Assembly: GCF_034702125.1 (NCBI RefSeq)
Contig: NC_085868.1
Span: forward strand, 43,325,616-43,389,615
Direction: 5' to 3'
Length of the DNA stretch: 64,000 bases
DNA from: Engraulis encrasicolus
Lineage: Eukaryota; Chordata; Actinopteri; Clupeiformes; Engraulidae
Of this stretch, positions 1-13,499 are shown piece after piece. The stretch's first letter is position 1, and each line of letters begins with the position of its first letter. Below the pieces are notes generated by a model. That model did not search any database, had not been told where the DNA came from, and saw only the letters and a program-made list of their open reading frames with translations. A program made the position numbers and the translations under genes.

Positions 1-640
1 CAAAGTTGCAGGTACATTTCTGCTTGTAACTTTTGAACCGCTGGGCCGATTTTCATAAACTTGGTATCCCTGGAATCCTTGGGCCAAGACGAATCCAACG
101 CACCCTATGACGTCATTTTCCGCCAGGATAGTTTTCCCGCCATTTTGGATTTTGTAAAATTCAATAAAAATGCTATTTTTTCGGCAATTTTTGACCAATT
201 CACCCGAAATTCGGTATATAGTATCTCTGTACTGAGCTACATATGGGGTCTTCAGGAATATTGGATATCTTTTATCGTTTAGCCGTGAGAGCCAATCAAA
301 ATTGTCGTAAACGTGGCGGAACAGGAAGTGAGGTCATATCTCAGCAACCGTTTGTCGAATTGGGCAGGGATTTTGTACACACATAGTAGTCCATCCCATG
401 ACCTACCACAAAAAAAAATCTAATCCCCAGCTCAAACTCTGTAGCGCCACCAGCAGGTCAAAATTTTATCTACATTTTTGCCTGTAGCTTTTGAACCGTA
501 CTCCCAATTTTCAAAATATTGGTACACAGGTCATCTTCACACTATGCTGCACCCAGGTATGGATTTTCGTAACGATTGAAAAAACTATCAGCTCTCAGCA
601 GCCATTCAAAATTGTGGAAAGAATGGAGGGATTTTCCTCA
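1..640. repeat. Tandem duplication, period about 458 bp
   Basis: The segment CTTTTGAACCG with its surroundings occurs at about 30-40 and again at about 488-498, giving a period near 458 bp. Both copies share the text around 'acatttctgcttgtaac' and its variant 'acatttttgcctgtagc'. The copies are diverged and the first may extend off the left edge of the window. No protein is recognisable. It looks like a dispersed or satellite-like fish repeat of unknown family. Confidence 0.6.
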
Positions 641-760
641 TCTCTCTGTCCCCTTTGCCAACGGCACCTGCGCACGTTCACTGACACCATTCTCGGCAGG
701 GGGTCTCTGGACACACAAGAGACGAGAGCTTAGGTGTGTGCGTAGTCTGCTATTGCTCTA

Positions 761-1217
<457 letters not shown>

Positions 1218-1514
1218 TGCTTCTATATACACCAATTCCTCAGACCAGTCTCTCAAAAGTGCTTTACCTTGCAGCCTATAGGATTCTTATGTTTAGGATT
1301 TCAAGGACATATCTATTTTCAGTAGGCTCCCGATTCTTTTCCATAATATTGTATGTCATATAAACAATTTTACTAAATAGAATGATCACAGAGGATTACA
1401 ATTGCTGTCCAAAAAGCAAGCCTCTCAAGTATAGAAATTACTTGCTGATATTTTATAGACTAATTTGAGAGGGAATGGAAATGTGTTACTCAATATAAAT
1501 CAAGGGCAGCACAG

Positions 1515-1740
1515 GCCCTGCCATGGCCAACCGGTAGGGCACTCGTCTATCATGCGGCTGACCCGGGTTTGATTCCCAGCCCAGGTCCTTTGCCTACCCT
1601 CCCCGTCTCTCTCCCCATTTTCCCCTCCGAGGAATGCACCCCAACATTGGCGAGATTTGGGCCAAAGGGGGCGCTGCAGTTCCTTATGTTGCCATGGCAA
1701 CTTTGGCAAGTGTACTGCTTGGCCCCGCATTGCTGCTTGC
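1515..1740 (+). mobile_element. tRNA-derived SINE
   Basis: The head resembles a tRNA gene: an A-box-like TGGCCAACCGGTAG near 1524-1537 and a B-box-like GGGTTTGATTC at 1565-1575, with spacing suited to an internal RNA polymerase III promoter. A non-tRNA body follows (GGCGAGATTTGGGCCAAAGG and on). It lacks a foldable acceptor stem and 3' end, so it is a retroposed SINE and not a functional tRNA gene. The 3' boundary is approximate. Confidence 0.65.
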
Positions 1741-2115
1741 AGCTATATTATTCTTTTTGTGTTATTGTTATTGGTGGATGTTCTATAAAAACAGATATAG
1801 TTCAAACCGTAGGGATGCAAAGGCATTGCAAATCATCTATTCATGTTCATTTAATAGCATTGTTTACCCAAGTAGAGCACAGTCTAAAGTCTCTTGCCAC
1901 TGAGGTAACTTTGCAATGTAGCAATTAACGGCTAGATAAACTCATATGCCGAAGGGTTTAAACACAAACACAGCTGTCTAGACTAGTGTTTCAGAGAGAG
2001 TCAATGTATTGGCCTCAATTAATCAGAATGGACAAGAAGACTACCAACTACAAGCCTTTCCATCCAACAGATTCATGTGACACTGTGGAATGTATCACAT
2101 TGTATCATGGTTGGC

Positions 2116-2290
2116 CAGGGATGGTCTGAGGGATAAATAGGGCCCGGGCACTTTTGGCTTAAAGGGGCACCTCATAATTAGAGGTGCAGAACTGACTCAA
2201 TTTACAGGTATATATGTGAAAATATTGGCCCACAAGGGTGCAGGGCCCACCGGGAAATGCCCGCTATGCCAGATGTCCAGTCCAGCCCTG
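2116..2290. mobile_element. hAT-type MITE, CAGGGCTGGACTGG family
   Basis: The element starts CAGGGATGGTCTGAGG and ends CCAGTCCAGCCCTG, imperfect inverted ends of a family seen several times in this window. It is flanked by TGGTTGGC (2108-2115) and TGGTTTGC (2291-2298), a 7/8 match to an 8-bp TSD, the length made by hAT transposases. At 175 bp it has no coding capacity. Confidence 0.75.
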
Positions 2291-3015
2291 TGGTTTGCTT
2301 TATTGTTGTTTTCATATTTGTGGTTGTTATTCATCTTTTTGCATTATTTTCACATCTGTGCTCATGCAGATAAATAGATAGGCCTAGATATGCAGGCTTG
2401 TTGCAGGGTACAAGATAAAAGATGGAGTTGTAGATGCTCTGTTCTTCAGCAAAGGCTTCACCGATGACAACAGACACATTCGAATAAATGGAAAACGATA
2501 GAGAGGGATTGACCGTCTTGTTTCATGTGATTTTATGGCAAAAAGGTGTTTTCTTTCTCTTGTCTTCTTTTTTTTGCGAGCACTGCCTGCAGGTCCTTCT
2601 TCTAATGATTCCAGTCATTTGATTGAGGATCTAGAGAATAAGCGCAACATGATGCATGTGTTGCTTGGGGGACAGAAGGAAGCAACAAAAATCAACTGAG
2701 GAACTAAAATATTTAAAAGGAGTTGTGTTCAGACTATTAAATTGCTGCAGGCGTCAGAATCTTTTAGGTTGTTCGGACCTTTATTGTCTACTAGGGTAAT
2801 TGTTGCAACCAAATAACTTTGAAATGTATCACAGTGTACAAAAGTGAAGGGACAATGTCCCCAGCAATTTAACAGATAGGCAGCATATTGCAGCATTGCA
2901 GAGTGGTGTATGAGCAACACAGCAGTGGTAATAATATGAAATAAAACTGCTGACAAAACATAACTCCTCTTTCATCATTTAGCTACAACATCGTTGGCCT
3001 TAACATAACAAAACA

Positions 3016-3063
<48 letters not shown>

Positions 3064-5077
3064 GTCATATCATAATTTGATACAACCCACAACATAGAAT
3101 GAAGAATAACCATAACACATTTTGACCTACTGTATATGAGGGAAACTAAAATGATCAAAAATGTTGATGAATTAGCATTTGACAACAATATTAATAGAAT
3201 GTACTGTAGGTGGTTATCCCCCTCTGCCCAAATGGATACAGTGGCAGAAGAACAAACTAGCAGCAGAAGAACTGGCAATAACAGCGGGCAGGGAAGCAAG
3301 CCGACCAGCTGATGTGAAAATGCTAGATATGAAAATGGAATCAACAATTATCTGCGGATCTGATGAATTGTAACTTGCCAAATCCTATTAAGTACCTCAA
3401 AACTCTTTGCTGTTGCTGTTCCCACTTCCTCTAGGGACAGAGCTGTGTCTGCAATGTGTTTACTTTGGACCTAACTGCCATCCTCATGTCTAATTCCCTC
3501 CAAAACAGATTAGCAAAAGCATATTAGACAGCACCTGTTCAACCAGGTTAAGCAGACTGTTATACATCACTGCTGTGTAATGTAATATTAGGCTACAAAA
3601 TGCTGTTATGGTGAGGGGCCTCGAGCAGCCGAGGGAGTACTGGATGTGGGTGGAGAGCATGCATGACTTACCAAAATGTGTTTTTTAATCAAACAAATAT
3701 TGTATTTCCTGTGCTCTTTCATAGTTTGGATCTCACCCCAAAGCATCCTGAAATAAAATAAACCTATTAACAGAGACCATGTATGATGAACTGCCATGGA
3801 TATCAGCTTAGATCTTGAACCAGATTTTAGTGAATAAAGGGGATTCCCTGATTTACAGCAAAAGAAAAGAAAAGCAACATTAAGATATCAGTTTGAATTT
3901 TAAAGCTGGTGAAAGTAAAGATGGTGAAAGTAAGGACTCTTGAGTCTCTAGTTTAAGACCTCTGGTCAAGCAAATTGGTTTTCTTTTTCTTTTTATTATA
4001 TCAGTCAGCCATATGTAAAACCCAAAACAAATGTTTACTTTTGTGATCAATAAAGTTATTGGGGTTCTGAACAAATGCTTTAAGATTGGTGTTTAATGAG
4101 ACTTGGTGTGTAATCAGACTATTGATTTATCTAAAAAAAGTTTGTAAGTCACAATACACAGCCAGTCATCTGTGCCAATGTTCACATCTAGTGACATGGG
4201 CTGGATGTTGCTAACGGCTTATAATATTTGAGTCTGATTTCATAGTCAATTATCTCATTATCACTAGCTGTGGAAATACATTAATGTATTCATTAAGCCC
4301 TTGAAAGTCATCTCATGGACAATTAATAAATTAGGGTGAATATATTCTCTTGGGGTTTAATCAAGTTTGTCATATTGCTTTCTGAATAATTTTATCCCCT
4401 CCCAAAAGTCTTCATTTTGTGCCATTCAGTTAAGTTATGGTGGCATATAGCCTACTTTTTCTTATCATATAGGAGTCAACATTTACATTTTTCCTCAAAA
4501 ACCTCTACTGTACCTTTATAGTGGACTTTGAACCCTGTCAGCTAGGGATAGATTTCAGTAATATTTCCCACCATTATATGACTACCCTGTAGTCTACCCT
4601 GACCTCAGCATGGAGGTTTGGAATATCACCCGCCTTGTGGTTGTTTCAATATTGTGCGCACATCTGTGCACCTTGCGTTAGGTGTCAACACAAGGCACAA
4701 AAGGTGCACGTGCATGCGTACCCTGCAGAATGCATATCTGGTCCTTTACAGGATGTACTACTAACGGTTCAAATGGATGTAAAATTACAATTAAATTACA
4801 TGAGTCTGAATGGCCTGTTATATATCTGAATGGAGTGAATGAAATGGTGTGACACAGCAATTAAGTAAGGCACATATATTGGGCACCACTGGATTTGCAG
4901 GGTTGTTGTACTGCATGGTGTGTGTCTAAATGTAAATATACTTATTCTAAACGTACCAGCTTTTTTCCGCTGTAGAGACGGGTTAATGAGTATTACAACA
5001 GTAAGGGTACTGATACAGTATTTTGTCAAAATGTGCCTATTCTGTACTGACAGCTTCTTCACTATTTTAGAATCTAT
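2291..5077. other. No recognisable gene; contains a (GAT)n microsatellite
   Basis: I see no conserved exon, RNA gene or complete mobile element here. The only clear structure is a (GAT)15-type trinucleotide array at about 3016-3061. Short frames on both strands lack domain signatures. Confidence 0.45.
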
Positions 5078-5165
5078 AATGATGACTCAACAATGATAAC
5101 GGAAAGAAGATCTACACTGTACACTACACTGATCTACACTGTAGATCTTCTTTGAGTCATCATTA
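5078..5165. repeat. Imperfect hairpin (inverted repeat)
   Basis: AATGATGACTCAA (5078-5090) and AGAAGATCTACACTGTA (5105-5121) are mirrored by TACACTGTAGATCTTCT and TTGAGTCATCATT ending at 5164. The inner arm has one mismatch and the outer arm is perfect. It could be a foldback MITE or a solo palindrome; no TSD was found. Confidence 0.65.
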
Positions 5166-6110
5166 ACCCTTCAAACATTAATCCATAGCATAAGCTTTTA
5201 GCCTTCAAAACTAAAAACATACGTATATGTTTCATTTTGGAATCATATTCTGCAAGGAAAACTTGTACAGCTTTGATACGGATTATGAGGCTGTAACATG
5301 CATGTTGAATGTCATGAATGTTATCATAACATCAAGAAATGAAAAAAACATGAATCACCCCGGTTGTCTCCATTAGGCCCAATAAAATGCCTTGTTTTGT
5401 GATGTACAAAACCTGAGCATAGGGTTTCCAAGAATCTGTTCAGTTTTCATAAAATAACATGGATTCCCAAGAGGAATGGCATGTTTGAGGTGACATGGAC
5501 TGCCCATCTGTCCCTTTCTAGCTTTGAAAAAAATCAGATACATTATTGAATTAAATTATTAATTTAAGGCTTGCAGGCCTCTCTTCTCCACCAGACCACC
5601 TACATGGGCTCAGTCGACCACACATGATGGGGGATCTGTTGTCTCTCTCCATGACACATTTATATCAACAAACTATAAAATGTAATTAAGTCAAGTTAAG
5701 TTTGCATTTGATTCAAAAGATGCTTTGGATATTACTTACACACAGCTTGATTTTATTTAATGAGTAAACATGCAGTGAGTGAAGGCCAATATATCAGGCA
5801 TCATCGTCATCACCTGGTGCACAGTAGTGGAAATGTGGTTGTTTGGGGACTGTACAGTGCATGTGATTGTAAGCTGGGAATAAGATGTGAGGCCAACAAC
5901 TCATCCCAACAGACACAGACACAGCTCTGGGGTCTCTCGAAAGGGTAGTTGTTAACCAGTTAGCAACTTGGGTAGTTGCTACTGGGAAATTGCATTGCAA
6001 ACAACAAAGTAGCTAACGTAGTTGGGAACTACAGTTTCGAGAAATGCATCCCTGGTCAGGTGCAGCACCAAGGTAGTGTCAGCTACAACATCTGTGGCAT
6101 CAACATGAAA
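5166..6110. other. No recognisable feature
   Basis: Unique-looking AT-rich sequence. Short frames such as the one at 5760-5948 show no family signature. Confidence 0.4.
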
Positions 6111-6117
6111 AACAGAT

Positions 6118-6155
<38 letters not shown>

Positions 6156-6192
6156 TGTGTGCGTGTGCGTGTGCGTGTGAGTACGCGTGTGC

Positions 6193-6240
<48 letters not shown>
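6118..6240. repeat. (TG)n microsatellite with interruptions
   Basis: Two TG blocks are separated by a (GTGC/GAGT) imperfect centre at about 6152-6195. Alternating purine-pyrimidine runs of this kind can adopt Z-DNA. Confidence 0.9.
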
Positions 6241-6447
6241 ATGACACTAAACAAATGGGAATGGAAATTGAGAAAGGCTTCATATGTTTTATGGCCTTGT
6301 CATGAACAGAAAATACCAAATACATTTAAGCAAAGCCAAAATAGCTCATATGAATGATTGTCGATTATTTATAGTTATATCAGGGATTCATTTTGCATTA
6401 ATTAAATTAGTCCAAATCATTACATTTAAATGCTTAAATGCCTTTAA

Positions 6448-6990
6448 CCCTATCCAGACCGGGCTTTTTTGGCATTCCTGGGACCCGAGGGGGGTTGATC
6501 CCCCCCCTTCATAACTTAGGAACCGAATGCCGTATGACCACCAAACTTGGAGGGGATGATCTTCAGCCAAAGATCTATGAATGACATCAGTTTGGTGTCA
6601 TTATTGGATATTGTGACATCATTATGACGTAATTTCCTGTTTTTATTGCCCAAAATGTCACCTTCATGTATTTTCCATCTAACTTGGGAAATGCACATCA
6701 ATTTTGGTTATTATTTGTTTCAGACCACTTCAAATGTTCACAAGGGTGTCTGATGCTGATGAAAATGTAAAAAAAATATGAAAAGTGATGATGATGAGAC
6801 TTAGATCAGTGATTTTTGGTCAGGTGTACCTGTCAGAAAACCGTTGCCATGGCAACAGCAAAACTTATAAACCTAATCCTTTGGTATCACACTGTAGCCA
6901 ACTTCATTTTAGGAAAAGTCACAAAGTTTCGTAGTCATAGCTTTAGTCATTCAGGAGTTATACGACATCAAAGTTGGTGCGGGCACTTTT

Positions 6991-7029
<39 letters not shown>

Positions 7030-7065
7030 ACCCCCCCCCCCCCCCCCCCCCCAGTCTGGATAGGG
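6448..7065. mobile_element. piggyBac-type MITE (copy 1)
   Basis: The 618-bp element starts CCCTATCCAGAC and ends GTCTGGATAGGG, perfect 12-bp inverted ends, and is bounded on both sides by TTAA (6444-6447 and 7066-7069). TTAA duplication plus CCC-type ends is the hallmark of piggyBac-like transposons. No transposase is encoded, so it is non-autonomous. A second copy lies at 29174-31580. A roughly 60-base C tract sits just inside its right end. Confidence 0.85.
6992..7052. repeat. Poly(C) tract
   Basis: About 60 consecutive C residues with a single A at 7030, inside the right end of the piggyBac-type MITE. Potential i-motif on this strand and G-quadruplex on the other. The length may be unreliable in an assembly. 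Confidence 0.9.
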
Positions 7066-7145
7066 TTAAAGAGTGTCAGACTCGACTGTTGTAAATCGTG
7101 CATAGGCAAGGTTGAGAGCTGTCAGTGGTTTAAAGATTTTTTCCT

Positions 7146-7225
7146 TATTGAAACAAGTCAGCTTTTATTGTCACTTTCTTCATATGCACAGGTCATACAA
7201 GGAAAATGAAATTACATTTCTCTCT
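7146..7225 (-). mobile_element. Orphan LINE 3' end
   Basis: Read on the minus strand this is an ...AATTTCATTTTCCTTGTATGA...GTGACAATAAAAG sequence, the type of 3' terminus used by fish non-LTR retrotransposons. The 5' portion is missing, as expected for 5'-truncated insertions. The precise clade is not determined. Confidence 0.5.
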
Positions 7226-7946
7226 ATGTCATGCCAAGACATAGACATACACAGGACTGAAATTTTACAGACTGACAAAGTGCAGGACAGGACAGGTAAC
7301 AGTGATGGACTGGTAACAATAATGATAAATAATAAATACAATGAACATTTAACTTTGATCGTTGTATTTATTATTTATCATCATTGCTACCGTTCCAAAA
7401 CACGTACTGTTTTGTTATTGTTTATTTGGTGTCTGAGTTCCTCCTGACTTGCACAGCATCTAGTATTACATCATGCAGTGCATTCACATTTGGTGGCCAC
7501 TTAAACAGGAGCAGATACGCCAGGGTCATGACCTTTTGTCTTGATCTCATAAGCTGTAACAGTAAGGTTTTAGCTGTGCCTCGCTGAATGCAAAATGGCT
7601 CTCCTGGGATATGAACCTGCGGGGTGCCTATTACATCTGTACCAGGAAATCAACATCAATCATCTGGTGCAACGATTTAACTCAAGGGGTGGGGGCATGG
7701 AAACACGCTATTTCCCCAAACCTTTCGCACTCCTGGTTTAACCCCCTGACCTCATGTCGACGTGGATCAGGAGAGAGGTCAAAAGCTCAAACGTTGTTGT
7801 TAGTCAAGAAAACAAGATTAAATCGATCTGAGTCATCGTCAAGAATATCCAGCTTCATTTGAAATAACTGGATGTGAAGATGAACACTGTCAGTGTGAAT
7901 AAGGCCGGCCATCCATTATAGCGTTACGTTATCACAGCTCGACATA
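7226..7946. other. No recognisable feature
   Basis: No conserved coding or RNA signal. Several short frames (for example 7384-7587 and 7611-7862) lack family signatures. Confidence 0.4.
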
Positions 7947-10468
7947 TTGGATACCAGACATGTGGACTCGAGTCCAGTGACTTGGACTCGAGTCTGACTC
8001 GAGTCAGCGCGTGTGAAGACTTGCGACTTGAAATTTCAAGATCAGAAAGGACTTGCGACTCGACTCGACTTGCACGCCTTTGACTCGGGACTCGACTTGG
8101 ACTTGACAGTTGTAACTTTCAATGACTTGGCGTGACTTGCCATGTTGGGTCTAAAAAAAAAGTACAAGTCCAACCCTTGTTTTCAGAATGCAACAGCCCG
8201 CCCACATTCTTTGTTTGAATCACGTCATTGTCCTAAGCGGTGCTATGCCATTGACGGCCAGATGCGGCCGGACGCGGCTGGCCTGGACGCAGCGACCAGT
8301 GGCAACAGTGAAACACCATTTGCGAGTCTCCAGAACAAACATAGCCTACATTTTAAACCATCGCGGAAGTTAATTTATCTCCCTCTCAGCCCCAACTCAT
8401 TTTGCATTCTTAATAGGGTAGGCTATGGAAGTTTGCACTGTGATCAACAAATATTTTCTATCAATGGTGTAGGAAGTGTGTGGTGGGGCGCTGTGATGTG
8501 CAACACGCGTATGTAGGCTACACACGTGAAGCTCTCGCTCTCTCGCCCCTCGCTTACGACAGAAATTCAGTGAGAACCAATTGTCTAAATATTTTAGCTA
8601 AATGGTGATGGACATTGATTGTTGAACATTAGGCTATTTAAGCAGTTGAAATAAAAAAGCACACACTGCTGACATAACCGAACCACAGGACTTAATCTAT
8701 TGTTGTTTGTTTTATTAAAGAGTACGCCTATCCGTTTTGCTTTCCCTGTCCTTTATGAATGCGCTTGCCTTCAGCCCCCGAAGGCAGTTCCGCTCCCACA
8801 CACTATGCTTGCGAGTCAGTCACTTCAAAGTGAAGGTCAGCCTTGCGAATAATTTCCACCATCGCGGACAAAACCACGTTATGATGGATATGTGGCGAGG
8901 TAAACGTTACGAATATGGCCTGCTTTTAAGTTTCCCCCAACCCAGGATGTGTCCGTAGGCTATGGCTTGATATCCCAGGGCTATATCACGACCACAACTC
9001 CACGCGCTGAAAATGCATGTTAAGCTCGCGCTTCTCAGTCTAGAAAGAGTAACCTCTCGGTAACATTCTTTGCATTGACCAGCCACCATCGGTTGAGTAT
9101 TAGAATCATTACAAAAAGACACGTTTATACATGTCTTAGTCTTCCAGCATGCAATCGAAAATCGGCGAGCAGAGAACACTTGGTCTTGCATTCATCAAAA
9201 GAGCTCCACCGGTTGCCTACTTTAGATGCTGGGTGAATGGTTCCAAAGGGAAATAATTTAGCCTATTCATGACAGTCTTGCAAAGAGACAAGACAAACGA
9301 CCAAAATTGTCAAATAATTGGTCAAGGCGCGAGATGAGGAATACTTCATGGCTATTGGAAAAACTTTGAAGAAACTAAGCGCAAGCAACACTGCTTCCCG
9401 CGAAGCTTGCGCTTGAGGGCTATTAAACAAGCCATGCGCCCCGAACCTCACTGCGTGTTGTTCGATGACTTGAATCGAAACATTTCTAAGGACATCAGGG
9501 CTATCTTTGATTCCTGGAATACCGCCTCATCCAGCTGAACGCGCAGAGTAGCAGTGTCCCATGTGTCAAATGGTAAGATAATGCCATACCTGTTCCTTGA
9601 AAGTTTTAAAACTCAGCCTTGACACACTATCATGTCAGCCACACCAGTTCAAACGCAATCTTTAATGCAGCCTATCGTGAAGTTTAAATGTAATGCGAGG
9701 TAGAGGTTGCAAGCTACTGCTGAGCAGCGCAAGACATGGGCGTGGGTCGGCTCCCGTGGATAAAAAGCATGTTCCCTCTCGCGTGCTGCTCCTGCAGCCC
9801 AATCCTTGCGCGCGCGAACCTTGTATCTCGTGATGTCGACACCGCTTTATCTTATGTTTCTCACAGTTCGAACTACATGCTTTGTTATATTTTGGGGGAG
9901 TTTGGAGTCGCAATTACCGCTGCTTGGAAATGACACGTTAGAGCTACACGACGCCAGCACTGGAGAACTGGGATGTAACCCTGTTTTCCAAATTAACAAA
10001 AATCAGGAAACATAGATCCAGAACTTTGTTTGGCTACAATCTATGACCTGGACAGTGAACTTAATCTTTTTGAAGAGGCATGGACAGCATACAAGTGCCT
10101 TTGTGGGGGAGGAGAGGGCGATTGGGGAGAACAGGGAGACAAGAGCATGGCGCGAGGCGCATATTCGTTCGGGAAAAATGAGAGCGAAATGTTGGATAGG
10201 GCATTACTTTTTCCTACACTGTAGAAGCGCAGAACAAGTTTGCCTCGTTGCCATAACTGACATTCTGCAGCGCTAACGCCATGTTTAATTGACAGCGTGC
10301 TGGCGAATAGTCTAGTAGCCTAATATAATGAACAAGACGTGGATTAATGACTGTGCAAACGAAGTTCTAGTTAATTTGGACTGTGTCGCAGTAAAAATGG
10401 TTGGTGATGGGCCATTGCGGCGAGAATGTGAGGGGGGAAGCGACAATGCCGATATCAGCTTCAACAAT

Positions 10469-10521
10469 AGTAGAGTAGAGTAGTAGAGTCACTTTATTGA
10501 TCCCCAGGGGGAAATTCAGGA
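10469..10521 (-). mobile_element. Orphan retroposon 3' tail
   Basis: On the minus strand it reads GAATTTCCCCCTGGGGATC then AATAAAGTGACTC and a TACTC/TACTCT run. The GAATTTCCCC...GGGGA...AATAAAGTA end is shared with fish LINE/SINE 3' termini, and a related end closes the SINE at 57141-57374. It lies inside the hAT-type element. Confidence 0.6.
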
Positions 10522-10835
10522 AATTCATCATTACTTTACCAGGAATTTAATCCAACAAACTAGGCCTACTTTGTCCTCATTTCTTAGCCCATATGGACAA
10601 GTGTCTACTAGGCTAAATACTGTTGACACTTAGCCTACAACAGACTATAGCCTAATGCTGCACCATGCATGTGCTCATTGGTGGGTTCACAGTTATGACA
10701 CTGTCAATGCTCAGCTTTTGGTTCACAGATAATGGGATGAAGTGAACATCATGGACCAGCTGAGACAGGGCTGCCTGCTGAGCTGTGCTGTTAACTCATC
10801 CTGTCTCACATGTGTAGCCCCACCCCCCATACGCA

Positions 10836-10837
<2 letters not shown>

Positions 10838-10882
<45 letters not shown>
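10838..10882. repeat. (CA)n microsatellite
   Basis: An uninterrupted CA run inside the 3.9-kb hAT-type element. Confidence 0.9.
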
Positions 10883-10885
<3 letters not shown>

Positions 10886-11846
10886 GCTCAATTAAAAAAA
10901 AAGAAATTGATTACCCCTGCTGTATGTCATATCTTGATGAGAATGGTGAGCTGGTACCTTAGGGAAAATGGCGTCTTTTAAAGCCAAACCAAAATGTTTA
11001 CATTAGTCGAGTGTTACAGTAAAGAGAGGGGGGGAGGGTGGGTAGCACCTGTAAGACATGAATAGGCTACTACTTTCACCCTTGGCCTTTGTGGGTAAAT
11101 TCAAACATAGTACGCTGAAAGTGTGAATCCGCGTTTTCAGGTCGGAAGTGTAATATGCACCCCTAATGTCTTGACAAAACCTTCCAGCCAAAGCTGTCAG
11201 CGGTCCTGCCTGTGCTCCTAGTGAAAAAGTTAACCATAGTCCTGTCCTTAGCGTTATGATACTTGAGTCTGTATAACTTACAACCTTGACTAGATATGAC
11301 CGGCCCACCACCAAGACCAGGGTGGAGTAGTGGAATAGGTTTATGCCATCAGATGATGGAACGGACACACACACATACGCACACATTCTTGCAAACAGGA
11401 CTATTTGCCCACTGGGCAGTAAATATTTGGCATATGGTTGCTCCTTTGTTTCAGTACAAATTCACATGAAATGTATTTTTATGTGAAAAAAAATATGAAA
11501 TTAAATGTCATTTTACATACACAGCACAAGCAGTAGTTTGGTTTAGACTGATTTCTCAGCAACTGTTTTAGTAATTGTCATCTTTTTACTCAGGTCTCAT
11601 TATTATACTAATGAATTTATGATCGAAATTGTGATTGCAAATAGAATATCCCTTTGTGACTTGTTAAGGACTTGAAAAAAAATGAGACTTGGACTTGGAC
11701 TTGACTTGGCTGGGGTACGACTTGGACTTGGACTTGACTTGGTCAGATGTGTCTTGACTTGTGACTTGACTCGGACTTGAGTGGAAAGACTCGAGACTTA
11801 CTTGTGACTTGCACATTAGTGACTTGGTCACACCTCTGTTGGATAC

Positions 11847-12770
11847 CCCAGTATCGACGCACTGCTACTACAGCTCTCGTGGCCCGGGAGTTATATACAG
11901 GAAGTATATAAATCTACATTTCTTGCCGTTTTTATCGATATAGTAAACCAACTGCCCCTAAATTACAGTTCAATATGCTCTTACCGACCTCGGCACATGT
12001 GTTTTTTTCACACACAGCTTGACCTCGTGTTGTTATGCTTATGGTCGAAATCGAACACCATCATCATCATTTGAACCCAGGCATCATAAGCACATGCATC
12101 ATAGATGCTGGTAGTCTATATTTTGTACATCCAAAAGTTCGATAGATGTCAAAAATCTACTTTTACGGAGGGAAATGCACCTTCGTGATGACCACTGTAT
12201 CATGGGACATCTTCATGAGCTCAACAGTCATTGGGTAACACAGTCCGTCAGCCGTGGCTATTTGCATAACTTTCGGGAGAGCTCAACTTTTTGACGTGCC
12301 ACCGGACCCACGCTCGCCGTGCCAGAATCCCAACATGCTTTACGAGTCCGGTAACAACGATCTGCCGCATTTCATTGAAGATGAATTGAATGCGTCGGTA
12401 CGGCTTGCGTCAAACTGACGAATGGACAGGCACCGTAACCCTCACATGCGTATAACGGTAGCACGGTGGAGAGTGAATCAGAATCACTTAAAAAAATGAC
12501 CACATGTATCCAATTCCTTAAATATTGAGTCTCAGTGAGAATTTATGATATCTCAATCAATTAAATGGAGGCAATATTATAATGTTTGCAGTTATACTTT
12601 CTTTTCATTACATACAAAGTACAGTATGTAGGCTATATTTCTTGTCATGTGCATTTTTGTATTTTTGTACCATTTGTGGATATAATGTGTGGAAAATGTG
12701 CATCTTAGTTGTTATAAATGACAGAGGTTGCTACTACGGCTGCCAAGGAGGTTATGTGATCGATTTGTGT
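11847..12770. other. No recognisable feature
   Basis: Unique-looking sequence with a CpG-containing stretch near 12290-12440 but no conserved exon. Confidence 0.4.
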
Positions 12771-12776
12771 AGGAGA

Positions 12777-13053
12777 GGCAGTCATGGGTAAGCGGTTAGG
12801 GCATCAGACTTGCAAATGTTGCCAGTTTGACTGCCAAACCGCCAGGTTACTGGGGGATGTAATTAATCTGTTTTCTCCCCAATCCATGACCGAGGTACCA
12901 GGAGCATACCATCCCACCGCATTGCTCCCTTTTGGGTGCAATTGGGGGCATGCAATTTTGTTGTGTGCAGTGTTCACTTGTGTGCTGTGGAGTGCTGTGT
13001 CACACAATAACAATGGGAGTTGGAGTTTCCCAGTTGGGCATTCACTTCACTTT
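12777..13053 (+). mobile_element. tRNA-derived SINE (second type)
   Basis: The head GGCAGTCATGGGTAAGCGGT resembles a tRNA 5' half with an A box. The B box is degenerate (GCCAGTTTGACTGCC, about 12817-12831). The body includes 'gaggtaccaggagcat' and GTGTGCAGTGTTCACTTGTG, and the 3' end degenerates into TTCACTTCACTTTT, a hexamer-like tail. I recognise the layout as a fish tRNA SINE but cannot name the family. No functional tRNA is present. Confidence 0.7.
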
Positions 13054-13499
13054 TAGGTTCGTCAGTTTGTTTGAACGTTCACGGTGTGTGTCTTTTTCTG
13101 TCCACCAGAGGGTGGAGCTGCATGTACGGTACATTGCAGGTTCGTGTACATTTCTACATGCAAAATTTGGCTGTTACATGTAATTTTGTTCCATGTCAGC
13201 CAGAAAAATATTCAACTTCCCCAGCATTATGTCACAGTATGCCTTATTCTTACAGAAATCTGAAACGTTTTTTGTATTGGTAGACCAGTCATATCCCACT
13301 GATGACTTCCCGCCATGTCCTTTTTTGAAAAAAAAAAAAAAAAGGTTTGCACACTCCTTTGGATTTTCTTCTCTAAAAAGTATTTTTTTGGGGAAAAGGC
13401 AACTTTAAGAAGAAAGAAATCCAAAAGAGTATTCCTGCCATGTCCTCCAATAACCTCTGTTTTTACCACCACTGTGTTCTGGCCTAGTCAGAGAGCCCA

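Larger units (their letters stand above)
7955..11838. mobile_element. 3.9-kb hAT-type element with perfect 8-bp TSD
   Basis: The left end begins CAGACATGTGGACTCGAGTC and the right end finishes GACTTGGTCACACCTCTG; both ends carry clusters of the GACTTG/GACTCG pentamer-like word (7961-8130 and 11670-11830). It is flanked by TTGGATAC at 7947-7954 and again at 11839-11846, a perfect 8-bp duplication, which fits the hAT superfamily. No frame in the interior shows a hAT transposase or BED finger, so it is probably non-autonomous. Passengers inside include an orphan retroposon tail (10469-10521) and a (CA)n array (about 10838-10882). Confidence 0.85.

Noticed and set aside
1515..1585. Stand-alone tRNA gene
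   Set aside because: A and B boxes are present but the acceptor stem does not pair and the sequence continues into a SINE body.
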